A stretch of 64,000 nucleotides of DNA, taken from contig NC_064226.1 in the NCBI RefSeq assembly GCF_023101765.2, positions 4,332,001 to 4,396,000 of the forward strand. The letters run 5' to 3'. The stretch comes from Spodoptera frugiperda (taxonomy: Eukaryota > Arthropoda > Insecta > Lepidoptera > Noctuidae). Of this stretch, positions 12,201-21,853 are shown one piece after another. Each line of letters starts with the position of its first letter. The stretch's first letter is position 1. Under the pieces are notes generated by a model that ran no database searches, was not told the origin of the DNA, and worked only from the letters and a program-made list of their open reading frames with translations. A program made the position numbers and the translations under genes.

Positions 12201-15200
12201 TTTTTTGCTCGACTTGGCGGACACTACCGTGCTCTCAGATATAGGTACTTGTCAGAAGGGCAAACGCACATCATAGTACGAATTCAATTACCTAAGTAAA
12301 TGCGTAAAAATCAATCAAATGGGTAAGTCGACTTAAAAAAAAAACGTGGAGGACAGATGCTATGTTCGGATGTTTTTTATTACAACATACAAATGGCTAT
12401 TGTTTCGTTCGTGTCGCGATAAAGTTTATGTAAAAAACAAATAAACAAACAATTAACATTACTTGCTAAGTCGGGAAGTAGCCAATAAACTCAATAATAA
12501 GAAGTCGTTACTTTGTTAGTAAGTTGTCTAAGTCGGAGCTGCGTACTACCTAGCGGGTTACCGGGGCTCCGGATCGAAAAGCAGGACTACGAACGGGGTG
12601 GTCTTTAGTCAGTAAGAGTCTGACACTCCCTCTCGCCTCACCCAAGGCGGGAGAAGCCATTGAACGATTTGCCCCCACTCAAAAAAATTAAAAATTAGTT
12701 GTCATTTTGGTTTATTATTATGAATATAATACCAATGTAGATACCTAATACAGTAATACCTAAGTATAATGTATAATGCTAACAATATTAACATATTTTC
12801 AGACGTCCAAACATGTTCCTATTTGCATTTGATAAATCACTGACACGCCAAACTTGCACAGACATTTTGTATTTTTTAATAATTTTGACCTTTGAACAAA
12901 ATGTTTTTACGTATAATAATATATCAAACGAATATTTGTGCATATTGCATAATAACAATATAATAAATGAATAATATAGTAAATCGAAAAGCTCATACTT
13001 TTTAAAATTACCAAAACTGAATTCAATAATTACATACTAATAGATATCATAATTGTTTAATTTATAAATTATTAAATTGATCATATAAAGGTATATCACT
13101 AAATATTAATATATTAAATAATAATAAAACAAAATGGACATCTGCAGGTAAAACCCTCAAGATTAGCAATAATAAATGTTTTCTTAAAATGTTTTTGTAT
13201 ATTAATATTATCTATGAAGTTTCCTCAAGATTGCTAAAGGCCCCTTGTTAGGGAAAACCTGCCATTATTTTAATAGATATGTTTTTAAATAAGTATAATA
13301 TTATGTTATTAAATTTTGGATAAAAAGTTGCTTGACGTGGTAGCTCGGAGGGTCGTGGTGGTTCCAGTAACAAAACATCATGCTGTATACTCTATCTAAA
13401 ATAATTCTATGATTGATTCATTTAAACCGAAAACCTTAAACTTGACAGTCTTAATCTTATCACATAACTAACAAGATAGGTATACAGAGTGAAAAAGGAA
13501 CGCTCCCAAACGCCGTAAACAGGTGACGGTAAAAGAGAATTTTTTTTTTAATTTATGTAAAAATAGTTGTAATCAACTGCTTGAGGCTGATGTGCCATGA
13601 ATAACACGAGAACAAAAACTATTAAAATTATAAAAAAAAGAATACATTTTTGTAGCGTTTCGGGAGCGTTCCGTTTACAGCCTGTATAATACCATGAGAA
13701 TCGATTACAGGCCTATATTAGAAACCAAGTACTAATTGAGTAACACCTTTCACAAATTCTTTTTGATTGAAAGTTCAGTATTTATGCAATAATGAATGGA
13801 AACAATTGGCAAATTGTGTTTATACTCGTACGTTACGTTTCTCCGTTCCTGTTATAAAACGTTTTATTGTACGAGTACTTGTACATCTGTTCTCGTATTT
13901 GCAAATACAGTATTGTTATCGAACCAAGTTTGGGACAAAGAAATCGAACAATACGTATATAACGGATTGGTAGTTATGTATGTATGTATATCGACTAATG
14001 ATTAGATAATAAGGCTGGTTTTCATTAACCTCTCCTAAATTTAAGGGGTTTTCTTAATACCCTATGCTAAGATAGGTGACATTTAACGTCATTATTGTTT
14101 TTACTAACCTATAAGTAAAACCTAACAGTCCAATAGCAAGGGGTTAATTATTTGAGTGATCTTTCTCCTGTGTCGTGGGTGCGTTTACAAACATACAAGT
14201 TCACATACACATGACATCCAAACCCGAAACAACTATTTGTGGGTGTCTCATCATTATTTCTATTGAATATTAGGTAGTAATGTTGGAATTTTAATAAAAA
14301 TAAGATCTTAGTTCTAAGATTGCGAGAGTTGCTATTTCAAGTTCTTGAATTTTGTATGCTGCCCGGTAGCTAGTTGTCAGCAAGACACCATTTTGCTCTG
14401 AATTTATTGAGATAGGTATCTAAAAGTTTGATTACATCTTTTGTTAAATTAATGTTCTGATCTTTCGTTATATTAAAATTACTTAAAATCACGTTTGTAG
14501 CAGGAAAAACTCACAAAAACGTCAGAGGTCTGAATTCGTGATCGAAATATAATAGACGAAGAACTTCTTTATTTTTAGGAGCTTTTAAAAATTACCATTT
14601 TTATATACTAACAAGATTTTTTAATACCATAGCTAGCCGAGCCATAACCCATAGTTCAACCAGTTAGGCGCCATTTCACTGGTAAGTTCGTTTACTCGAG
14701 TACTCAGTTACCCTCTTGTTTTCAGAGATAGAGTGAATGATTTTAGTCGGTAAGAGACCGACATAACCTGCTGTGTAACGCACATTGTAAGACAAAAGGT
14801 AACCAAAAGGATTTCCATAGGGAACAAAAGTTTGGAAGCCTTTAGACGAATTACCCCGTAGTTATTATATTATTTGTTAGTGGATATTCAATATTCAATC
14901 TATTCTCTAATGAATTCAATAAATTAATGAATGTTAGTAATTAATAATATTAACGCCAGTGAACTTGTGAACATGACCTATGTTGTTGTTGGCCGTGACA
15001 GAAGTAAGGCTGCAATACGTGTTATTTCTATTCTGCAATATTTATTCTGGCTTATAATTAACTAGTTTCTGTCAGCGGCTTCGCCCGCCTTCTTCTAAAA
15101 TAATGAGTATATGTGTTATTCCAGACCATAATTTCCAAATTTCATACTGATCCCTTCAGCTGTTTTGATGTGATTGAGTATCAAACATACACACAAACTT

Positions 15201-16003
15201 TCGTAGGTAAAATCATAATATTAGTAAAATTGTAGATAGAGTTGATTTAATTAATTAATTTGACCCCTTATATTTATTTATTCGTCTGAACTTATGACTC
15301 TTGCCGCACTCAGAGACATTATTCTAATTATTGCTTAAACTAATCCTTTATAACGATTTTGTATCGAAAACAATTACTAAGAACTGGGTTAAGTAATCAT
15401 TAAATGACTCTGAGTACGACGGTTAACTTACTAATATATTATATATCTTACTAAATGCAAATGTTTGTCAGTTTGTGTGTATTTACTTTAGTACTGTATG
15501 TACTTCAGTGTTACGTGTTTTCATAAGTTAGAAGGGAATCGAAATTAAAAGATTTTACTAGCCATCGTGTTCGACTGACCGTGGCGACTTTTAATTGAAA
15601 TACAATAATTAATTATCAACAAAGAAACGCACAAAGAACGCGTTGAATGAATGGTTTTAGAAAATTTTGCTTTTTCTGAGGTATTATTGATCTTAAAGAA
15701 TCTCACTTTTTGTATTTCTTTAAAAAGAGAGATTGCATAACATACTGATTTCAGAAAAAATATTTCTCTACAATTTTCACACAAAATTTTCTCGAATAAA
15801 GAAAATGCTACGTAAATAGTGGCACATTATTCAAATTTAATATATAATTAAGTCAAAAAACGATCGTTCATTTAAAAAACTATGCAAAAAATATGTTCTA
15901 TATTTATTTCTCCTCTTATAGACTACAAAGATAAAAGATGTAGCTTACCTTGGACAGTGATAACAACAACCACTAGAATTAATATCGAAACGATTTTTGC
16001 CAT
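3282..16003 (-). CDS. Gene A: multi-domain seroin-like secreted protein, 3' end unresolved
   Basis: Twelve exons on the minus strand, each with a clean AG acceptor and GT donor: 16003-15949 (18-residue signal peptide, phase 1), 11394-11294, 10844-10797, 9834-9798, 8665-8468, 7776-7603, 7118-6936, 6423-6268, 5881-5660, 5132-4941, 4604-4428 and 3476-3282. The last eight are all phase 0-0 (66, 58, 61, 52, 74, 64, 59 and 65 codons). Exons 8665-8468 and 3476-3282 encode near-duplicate seroin domains (39 of 52 residues identical): GGHVYGEA, a YAYH motif, N-x-NG, GHKIIN, DG[RK]VKEFDFTP. The six between share only a Y-x-Y-like motif and are acidic and Lys/Thr-rich. Exon 2 (101 nt) has a one-nucleotide phase conflict. 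The exon at 3282 ends FGP before GTGAGT, so either the gene continues leftward or the intron is read to a stop four codons on. At least 579 residues. Seroin assignment is from family knowledge; the splices are inferred. Confidence 0.75.
3525..3600 (+). mobile_element. tRNA-type SINE-5 fragment
   Basis: GTGGTGGTTCAGAGGTTTAAGATGCCTGC... is a truncated relative of the better copy at 39840, which retains GGGTTCGAAACC. It lies in the last mapped intron of gene A. Confidence 0.55.
3729..3764. repeat. Perfect 16-bp hairpin in gene A intron
   Basis: CTGACTTTGAAAATAT, then the four bases GACG, then its exact reverse complement, followed by six T. Could be a small foldback element remnant; function unknown. 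Confidence 0.85.
4107..4228 (-). repeat. Dispersed repeat shared with 62583-62690
   Basis: Reverse complement contains CACGGTTTATTCACGTAC, CTCTTCATCATGAG and GACGCGGTGACGTCG, matching the plus-strand copy at 62583. It sits in an intron of gene A. Confidence 0.8.
6031..6066. repeat. Hairpin, 16-bp stem
   Basis: ATGTGCTTGGATAGAT and ATCTATTCAAGCACAT flank a 4-base loop, with one G-T type mismatch. Within a gene A intron. Confidence 0.8.
6646..6800. mobile_element. Foldback MITE remnant
   Basis: TTGGCTATCACAATATCTA (6646) is inverted as TAGATATCTGTGATTGTCAGCCAA to about 6712. The piece GTAACTAGATATCTGTGAT recurs at about 6773. A related stretch with CAGCCAAGATGATAAC lies near 56140. Confidence 0.6.
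7925..8185 (+). mobile_element. Repeat family S3, near full copy
   Basis: Carries the family landmarks: GATACCACGGCCTCACAGAAAA, CGTGAAACAA, ACTCACACAACG, AAAGGCGGCAACGCACTTGTA, and CCATGG...TCACCATCAGGTGA. Other copies are at 20020, 23625, 29540, 33370, 58030 and 59735. Probably a SINE or a non-LTR 3' end. Confidence 0.75.
8216..8370. repeat. Dispersed repeat, copy 2
   Basis: Second copy of the block at 1840-2000; it starts CTCCTCCTTTACAAAGATAT and ends GATGAGGATAATTTT. It abuts the seroin-domain exon of gene A at 8468. Confidence 0.7.
8666..9797. other. Gene A intron
   Basis: Intron between the seroin-domain exon and the 37-nt exon at 9798. AT-rich, and no repeat or extra exon was supported. 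The short plus-strand open frames at 8998 and 9638 have no splice context or composition suggesting a gene. Confidence 0.5.
11053..11255 (-). mobile_element. SINE-1 copy, long
   Basis: From a TTTTTTAAGGGGGGAAAATCAT tail through AGTGTCAGACTCTT and TCCTGCTTTTCGAGCCGGAG to CCCTACTGGGCCCCATCTGT. Its left end lies 39 bp from gene A exon 2, in the intron just downstream of that exon. Confidence 0.85.
12535..12690 (+). mobile_element. SINE-1 copy
   Basis: CTAGCGGGTTACCGGGGCTC at the head, then GGTGGTCTTTAGTCAGTAAG, CACTCCCTCTCGCCTCACCC, GGCGGGAGAAG, and a CCCCCACTCAAAAAAA tail. Confidence 0.9.
14160..14250 (-). mobile_element. SINE-2 fragment (tRNA-derived family)
   Basis: Minus-strand match to the 3' half of SINE-2: TCTCCTGTGTCGTGGGTGCG, ACAAACATACAAGTTCACAT. 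The tRNA-like head is missing. Confidence 0.8.
15045..15235. repeat. Interspersed repeat with AATATTAGTA end
   Basis: CTAGTTTCTGTCAGCGGCTTCGCCCGCC at one end and ACAAACTTTCG...AATATTAGTA at the other. Related fragments occur at 24024, 35740-35940 and 54238. A common lepidopteran interspersed repeat type; class not assigned. Confidence 0.6.
15301..15426. mobile_element. Palindromic MITE family P, copy 2
   Basis: TTGCCGCACTCAGAGACATT is inverted near the right end as AAATGACTCTGAGTACGACGG. About 125 bp, in the first intron of gene A. Confidence 0.85.
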
Positions 16004-16420
16004 TTTGGACGAATATATAAAACTAGAAACTACTTAATAACTTGTTTCATGTAAACACGTGCGAACTATTTGGCTTCTGGCGTCTCAATGCGGGTATAAG
16101 ACCCGGCCGACACTTAAATAACATGTTTGTTCTGCGTAAGATAGCTATAATATGTATGTATGTATATCGTATAAGGATAATACATAAGGGTGTCGTTTAT
16201 TTTTCTCAAATATCTACCTAGGTACAATCGTGATCTGATCTTTTTGCTTTTAGTATATATATAACGTAAGATCCTTTTATTATCTGAAGGAGTATATTTA
16301 AATGTAATACAACTTTATCGCGTGTATCTTGTCACTTGTTATATCATGATGTGATTCCTGTGTAATTACGCACTTCATGCTATTTATAATATTATCTAAT
16401 TAAAATTTAGGAAAAGCCGA
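16004..16420. other. Gene A 5' flank
   Basis: Contains the putative 5' UTR and promoter of gene A on the minus strand. A weak CTTATACCC element lies about 90 bp before the ATG, in the place where gene B has a canonical TATA box. TTTATATATTC lies directly before the ATG. No clear consensus promoter can be asserted. Confidence 0.35.
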
Positions 16421-16499
16421 AAAGGCCATCCAGACCTTCCCAGCTATGAAGAATCTCTGGAAAACCGAGACCCCTTTTTTGAGAAGAGAAATCATCTAA

Positions 16500-16595
16500 A
16501 TACTTCTTCCGCCGTTGTTTAGGCAAGAGAGTGTCAAACTCTTACTAACTAAGAACCACCCCTATCCTACTACTGCTTCGTGACGTCTGTTATAC
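16500..16595 (-). mobile_element. SINE-1 fragment, degraded
   Basis: GAGAGTGTCAAACTCTTACT, then AACCACCCCTATCCTACTAC. Only the middle of SINE-1 is recognisable. Confidence 0.65.
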
Positions 16596-16624
16596 CACAC
16601 AGATCCTACTTCTCTTTTGTTAGG

Positions 16625-16715
16625 TCTGTTTTAAAATGTGCATGTGAAATTGTATGTTTATAAACGCACCCACGACACAGGAGAAAATCCTAATGTGGGG
16701 CAACGTTTAAAAAAA
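16625..16715 (+). mobile_element. SINE-2 fragment
   Basis: ATGTGCATGTGAAATTGTAT, GCACCCACGACACAGGAGAA, TGTGGGGCAACGTTT and a poly-A tail. The 3' half of the family. Confidence 0.85.
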
Positions 16716-16719
16716 AATG

Positions 16720-17760
16720 TCATATTAAAATTATTTCGTTTCAAAACTAGACAATAATCTTCTTAATATTGATATTAGTTTTATTGGCATAATCATTATG
16801 TGATTATTATTCCGTTAATAAAATTTTATTATTTTCGCATCGGTTTTTTGTTTTATTAGCTTATTTTATAAGAATGTGTTAACACGTGTTTGTAATAATG
16901 TGATTTGTATGAGTGCTAATATAGTTAGTAGATCATTAGGCCATTTTAATACTTGATTATTTTTATGATTATATTATCAACATCTTTAGATGATAGTCAA
17001 AGATGTTTTATTGATTTAAAACGTAGTATTTAATTAATTTATGTTCTAAACTAATTGATGATTTATTTTGATTTATGTGTGGTAAATCGTATGTACATAA
17101 AAATTGCGAAATCTAGCTTTGACGCGTGAATTTTTGCAGTTTATATAATTATAAATTTAAATTAAAACCAAGCTGTGAATAATTAAAGATATTTTTTTTT
17201 TGTTTTATAAGGAGCACTTATAAGTCCCAAGATACTACCACTATTTTATACAAAAAAGTTAATCCTAATTCTTTCGCTACGATCTACGATTGTTCTTAAT
17301 GGAATTGAAATTGCAAAACAAACAAAGAAGCTATCATTTATTCACTCTTACAATATCCAACAAGAACTTAAAAAAAGGCTTGCCGAGGTGCTCCATTACT
17401 TGATTGGTCCTGCTCCTGCATATGCTCCTCTCATAGATCACGCCGGATTGCCATCGCATCTCTTCTATAGACGAGTTTAAAACTGTCCACTAAGTAATTC
17501 TATCAATCTGCATATGTTACTGATTTACATACATTAGTAACTATATCTATTTCTATCAGATACAGAAACAAACAGTTCATTTGACAAGCAAGGATGCGTC
17601 AGGGTCCCTTCCCAGTAAACCTTGTGTAACTCGCTAGACCAGTCGACTAGGGTCGACACTGGTATCAATGAACTACTGAGTGTAATGTGCATGCTATTCC
17701 TATTTATAATAAACATTATGTATCACGTCCTTTTTTCCTTTTGCGTATTTTACTTTTCTA
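16720..17760. other. Intergenic AT-rich stretch
   Basis: No supported gene or named repeat. The short minus-strand open frame at 17534 has no signal peptide, splice site or codon bias to support it. Confidence 0.4.
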
Positions 17761-17764
17761 TAGC

Positions 17765-17965
17765 TGACGGGGGGAAACCTTCAAAATGCGCCTAGCTTTT
17801 TGGGGAGAAAGACTAAGGAGTGTGGGATTTTTACTTCACTAAAACCACCCGGAGACCACCTTCAGCACCGATAAGGGGCACCGAGTCCTCTAACTAGACC
17901 TGCTCCGGAGCCCCTATGGTGCAACGCCTGTTACAATACATCCTTAGGGACCTAGTATAGGTCCT
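17765..17965 (-). mobile_element. LINE-type 3' tail, family L
   Basis: Reverse strand of a block with GCGCCTAGCTTTTTGGGG, AGTGTGGGATTTTTAC, GGGGCACCGAGTCCTC and GGTGCAACGCCTGTTAC. Copies also at 39105, 49770 and, in plus orientation with a poly-A tail, at 52490. Confidence 0.7.
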
Positions 17966-18117
17966 AGGTAGCTATAGTTAGTTGTTGTTAATCTATATAT
18001 CCATCTAGAGGAAATTGTTATGATTGGATGATTCATATCAGACATTTTTAAAGTTCGTAATAAATAATTATGTAAATCATAACAACGATAACCTCTATCG
18101 GTACTTGTTCAAAGTAA

Positions 18118-18335
18118 CGCGGACTGCACGGTTGGCACGGTTGGCTGAGCAACTGGCTGCCGCGCAACGGGTAGCGGGTTCGATTCCCGCACGGAGCAAC
18201 TCTTTGTGTGATCCACAAATTGTTGTTTCGGGTCTGGGTGTCATGTGCATGTGAACTTGTATGTTTGTAAACGGACCCACGACACAGGAGAAAATCCTAA
18301 TTTGGGGCAACGTTTTTTTTTAAAGAAAAAAAAAA
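18118..18335 (+). mobile_element. SINE-2, near full length, tRNA-derived
   Basis: The tRNA-like head has box A-like TTGGCTGAGCAACTGGCTG and box B GGGTTCGATTCCCGC. The body contains GTGTGATCCACAAATTGTTG, TGGGTGTCATGTGCATGTGA and CGACACAGGAGAAAATCCTA, then GGGGCAACG and a T/A-rich tail. It is not a functional tRNA gene: no matching acceptor stem or anticodon arm. Confidence 0.9.
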
Positions 18336-18517
18336 AGTTTCAACCCTAATCATGAATCATTTGCAATCACCATCTATGTACTTTTTGGACTATTTTAATA
18401 GTTTTCAAATTTATGCAACTAACTTTTCCATCACCGACGTCATAAATTTAAAACATATGGCATTTAAAACAGTAGCTGGTTTCTTGACGTAGTTATCCTT
18501 ATTTCTATCATATCGTA

Positions 18518-18545
18518 AAGAGCTATCAGTAGTCTGATAGCTCTT
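18518..18545. repeat. Perfect 12-bp hairpin
   Basis: AAGAGCTATCAG, loop TAGT, then CTGATAGCTCTT. Directly upstream of a SINE-1 copy. Confidence 0.8.
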
Positions 18546-18567
18546 CACTTTATCAGTAGTCTAACAG

Positions 18568-18748
18568 ATTGGGCTCAGTAGGGCTGATGCACGGCCCAGA
18601 GTGGCAGACTGCCTAGCGTGATACCGGCGATCCAGCTCGAAGAGCAGGATAAGGAACGGCGTGGTTTTTAGTCAGTAAGAGTCTGACACTCCTTCTCGCC
18701 TAACCAAAGGCGGGAGAAGTCATTGGATGACTTTTCCGCCTCAAAAAA
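18568..18748 (+). mobile_element. SINE-1, long copy
   Basis: Begins CAGTAGGGCTGATGC, then GATACCGGCGATCCAGC, GTGGTTTTTAGTCAGTAAGA, and ends in CCGCCTCAAAAAAAG. Confidence 0.9.
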
Positions 18749-19544
18749 AGTTATCCTTGTTATTATAATATATTATGTTGCATACTACAACCCACGCTAT
18801 GGTATTTTAAGTATTAATATGAGGAAAAAGAAATAAAAATTCATAAATAGAACGATTTTAAAATATGTTCGAATTGATTAACCTTATTTTTTTAAAGTTC
18901 ACTTCTTGCAAGTTTCTTTCTTTTTCTTTTCAGTTTGTAATATAGCCTAGTATGGAACATTATAGTTTGGCATACATCTTCACCTTTTTATTTTCTATCT
19001 ATTAAAATCCGATTAACGTTTTATAAACCTAATAAACATAAATTAGACTAACGACATTAACTAAATTTAAATTAGGCCACTTGAAGAGCGTGCGATTCAC
19101 CTTGCATTCAGTATTGCACGACTCGGTCGACGTTCATTGACTTTACCATAGTGCTTAAAAACTTTATTACCTAGTAAACAAAGGTATAAATCAAATATGT
19201 ACCCTTCTGGAATACTAAATACAATGTAAGCTAAAGGTTTATTTGGACAAAGTCATCTGCAGAATATATCTTCCATTTATAGGTAATTATAATTGATTTA
19301 TATATGATTTATATAGGTATTTTTTGTGGCATTTTTTGTGGCATTTCCCTTATTATAATATGTATAGGGTTCAAATAAAATGATTAATGTAATTAGGGCT
19401 AATCCAACATCCAGGATTAGAAGTTTCGTCAAAAAATGTACTATTATATCAGTTAATTCCTGTTATCAATGTCTCCTAGCACAGACAACACAGAATTATT
19501 TTTGGAGACCTCTGTCAACCCTCAATCAGTAGTAGAAGGAATAT

Positions 19545-19649
19545 GTATTCTGTGCGCTCTGATTATTTGGTTTATTCGAGCCGACCAACAAGAGCGCCGA
19601 ACGCGCTACCGTTTCGGTTACTTTAAACGTAAAGCAAACTCGTACTAAG
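19545..19649. mobile_element. MITE family Q, partial copy
   Basis: GCGCTCTGATTATTTGG, then TTACTTTAAACGTAAAGCAA and ACTCGTACTAAG. Matches the right end of the full element at 35231-35378. Confidence 0.75.
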
Positions 19650-20019
19650 ACAACAGATGAGTAAAGCATCAATGGCTGCCCCACTCGGCTGAAGACACTT
19701 CTCTCTGATGAAATATTATGATGAAATTGCCAAGTTACAGGATAAATAAAAAAATCAGTAGAAAGAAGATCGTCACTGTGTTTTGTGAAAGATAACATCT
19801 GACCACAACACGAGACTGCTAACTCAACTGGCGAAACGTAGTTGCTATATCGAACGTAAACACCTCTGCACCACCGGTTTAATGAATAAAAGGTTTGACG
19901 CTGTGTTGTGTTGTGTAACTCTGAAACAAAAGTAAAACGCCATGCAGTAATCAACGTTAACGTAATGTAGTTTCCTACAATAGTTGACGCCTTCAGTCAC
20001 AATCAATATACGATTTTAA

Positions 20020-20305
20020 GTGTGGGAGAGCCATGCTTCGGCACGAATGGGCCGGCTCAATCGGAGTGATACAACAGCCTCACAGAAAACTGACGTGAAA
20101 CAACGCTTGCGTTGTGTGAGTGACGTTACTGGAGACCCAATTACCTCTCTCCCCAATCTTCCCAATCATCGATTTCCCAACAACCATTAAACTCCTAGCC
20201 CCCAAAAGGCCGGCAACACACTTGTAACGCCTCTAGTGTTTTAGGTGTCCATGTGCGGCAGCGATTGCTTCCCAGATGACCCGTCAGCTCGTTAATCAGC
20301 TTTTA
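20020..20305 (+). mobile_element. Repeat family S3, long copy
   Basis: GAGCCATGCTTCGGCACGAA, CTCACAGAAAACTGACGTGA, AGGCCGGCAACACACTTGTA, GTGTCCATG... and a T/A tail. Longest plus-strand member; it defines the 5' part, GCCATGCTTCGGCACGAATG. Confidence 0.85.
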
Positions 20306-21019
20306 CAAAACAAAAAAAAAAACGATTCGCGAAGTTCTTTTATTATATTCTGCTTACAGGTAATCTATTTCTGTCTTGTCAGATCCTACGGGTTTTTATA
20401 TTAATAGGAAGGAACAATAGGCCTATTTCGTCATAGTTATATAAGAATAAGGTATTTACGTCAATTCTCGTATTATGTTACTTACTTTCTGGGATATTTT
20501 GGTATTCCAGGGATCGTTTCAAAAGTACCTAAGTACTATATGATTTAATCGGAAGAACTGATTTGTTTTTTTTTTACTTTTTGGTGATTCCATTTTGGAT
20601 CTACGATGTATTTTGGTTAATTTTTAGCTTTGAAGATTTTGCATTTGGAATTTGATGATGTCATTGCCCGACCTAGGTTGTTATTTGGCTAGATAAAGTT
20701 TTATTACTTATTATAATCATAGAAATATATTGGAGACGCTTTGACGATTTTTCTTAACAATTTTATCGTTGCAGTATCAGCTACTGAAAAGATTAAATTG
20801 ATGCTTTCGCTTTAGCAACGTTCTAAAGATTAAAGATGTTGCGGTGTTTAATTTTTCAGGCGGCATACAATTTATTTACATATTTTCCTGGTTTTTGACT
20901 TTCAAGGCCAAGATCCTGGGTCTTAATCACAGGTAGTTGAATGTGTGCTCTGTTGAACAAAGGCATATGAGATTAGGTGTGGTGTGGGTTTTCTATAATT
21001 CCCAAGCTTATCAAGTACC

Positions 21020-21170
21020 TGGGACTCTCGGACTGCCTACCGGGGCTCCGACTCCGTATGAACGGAGTGGTTTATCCAGTAGGTATAATATCAGTAAAAG
21101 TCTGACACTCTCGCCTCGCCCAAGACGGGAAAAGTCATTGGCTGATTTTCAGCCCTCAAAAAAAAAGGCT
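21020..21170 (+). mobile_element. SINE-1 copy
   Basis: CTACCGGGGCTCCGACTCCG, GTAAAAGTCTGACACTCTCG and a CCCTCAAAAAAAAAGG tail. An extra GTAGGTATAATATC interrupts the AGTCAGTAAG block. Confidence 0.85.
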
Positions 21171-21554
21171 TGACAAGTGGCTTTGTGGCCCAAATATCAC
21201 TAAGAAATCATCGTCTAATAGATATTACGACGAATAATAATACCTATATTTTAGTCAGACACTAAAATCGGCTAAGTATAGTAGGTATTGTAACAAGGTG
21301 TGACTTTTATAGCTCTATTAAAATAAAACTAGATTAAAATTTCCATGACAATAAGATGTTATTTGATTTTAATATCTTTGTAAAATGTCAATTTTGTAGA
21401 TAGTTTATTTGCTTATAGTATTGTAAAACTTACTTTATAGACTTAAGTTATTTTACAGTTACAGTATTTAAGTTATTTTTAAATTAAAAATTGAATTTAA
21501 AAAGGGGATTTTTCAATAAAGCTAGTGTCATTTTCATAGTTGAATATTTTTGCA

Positions 21555-21645
21555 TCATCCACAAAATTTTGTTTCGGGTGTTGAAAATTTGTATGTGAAA
21601 TTGAACGTTTGCAAATTAATGTGGGGCAACGTTTAAAAAAACACA
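21555..21645 (+). mobile_element. SINE-2 fragment, diverged
   Basis: ATCCACAAAATTTTGTTTCG and TGTGGGGCAACGTTTAAAAA keep the family signature. The middle CACGACACAGG block is deleted. Confidence 0.7.
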
Positions 21646-21787
21646 TTGATATAAAATGCTAAATGTAAGAATTGTAATAGTTATAACAAAATTGTTGAAT
21701 AAAGAAACTACTGTTCTTCAATTACGTTGTTTGTATTTAGTACTTAAAAAAAATGTTGAGTGGGACAACAAAACACAAATGGAACCG

Positions 21788-21793
21788 TTTTAT
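21788..21793 (-). promoter_or_regulatory. Polyadenylation signal of gene B
   Basis: AATAAA on the minus strand, about 61 bp beyond the stop codon of gene B. Confidence 0.6.
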
Positions 21794-21853
21794 TAGAATG
21801 TATTAAGACTTTTTCATAAGTATTCTTCAAGATATGATTTTATCTTTCACTGT

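Larger units (their letters stand above)
11395..15948. other. First intron of gene A
   Basis: About 4.5 kb between the signal-peptide exon and exon 2. It holds SINE-1 (12535), a SINE-2 fragment (14160) and MITE P (15301). A possible 33-nt phase 1-1 exon at 11891-11923, after an ATAATAG acceptor and before GTAAGA, is open but weak and would not repair the frame of exon 2. Confidence 0.5.

Noticed and set aside
18118..18200. tRNA gene
   Set aside because: Box A and box B are present, but no complete cloverleaf with a paired acceptor stem, and the sequence continues into a SINE-2 body shared by many copies.
19526..19954. 142-codon minus-strand open frame
   Set aside because: Its end overlaps a MITE family Q copy. 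No signal peptide, domain or splice context, so chance openness in repeat-derived sequence is likelier.
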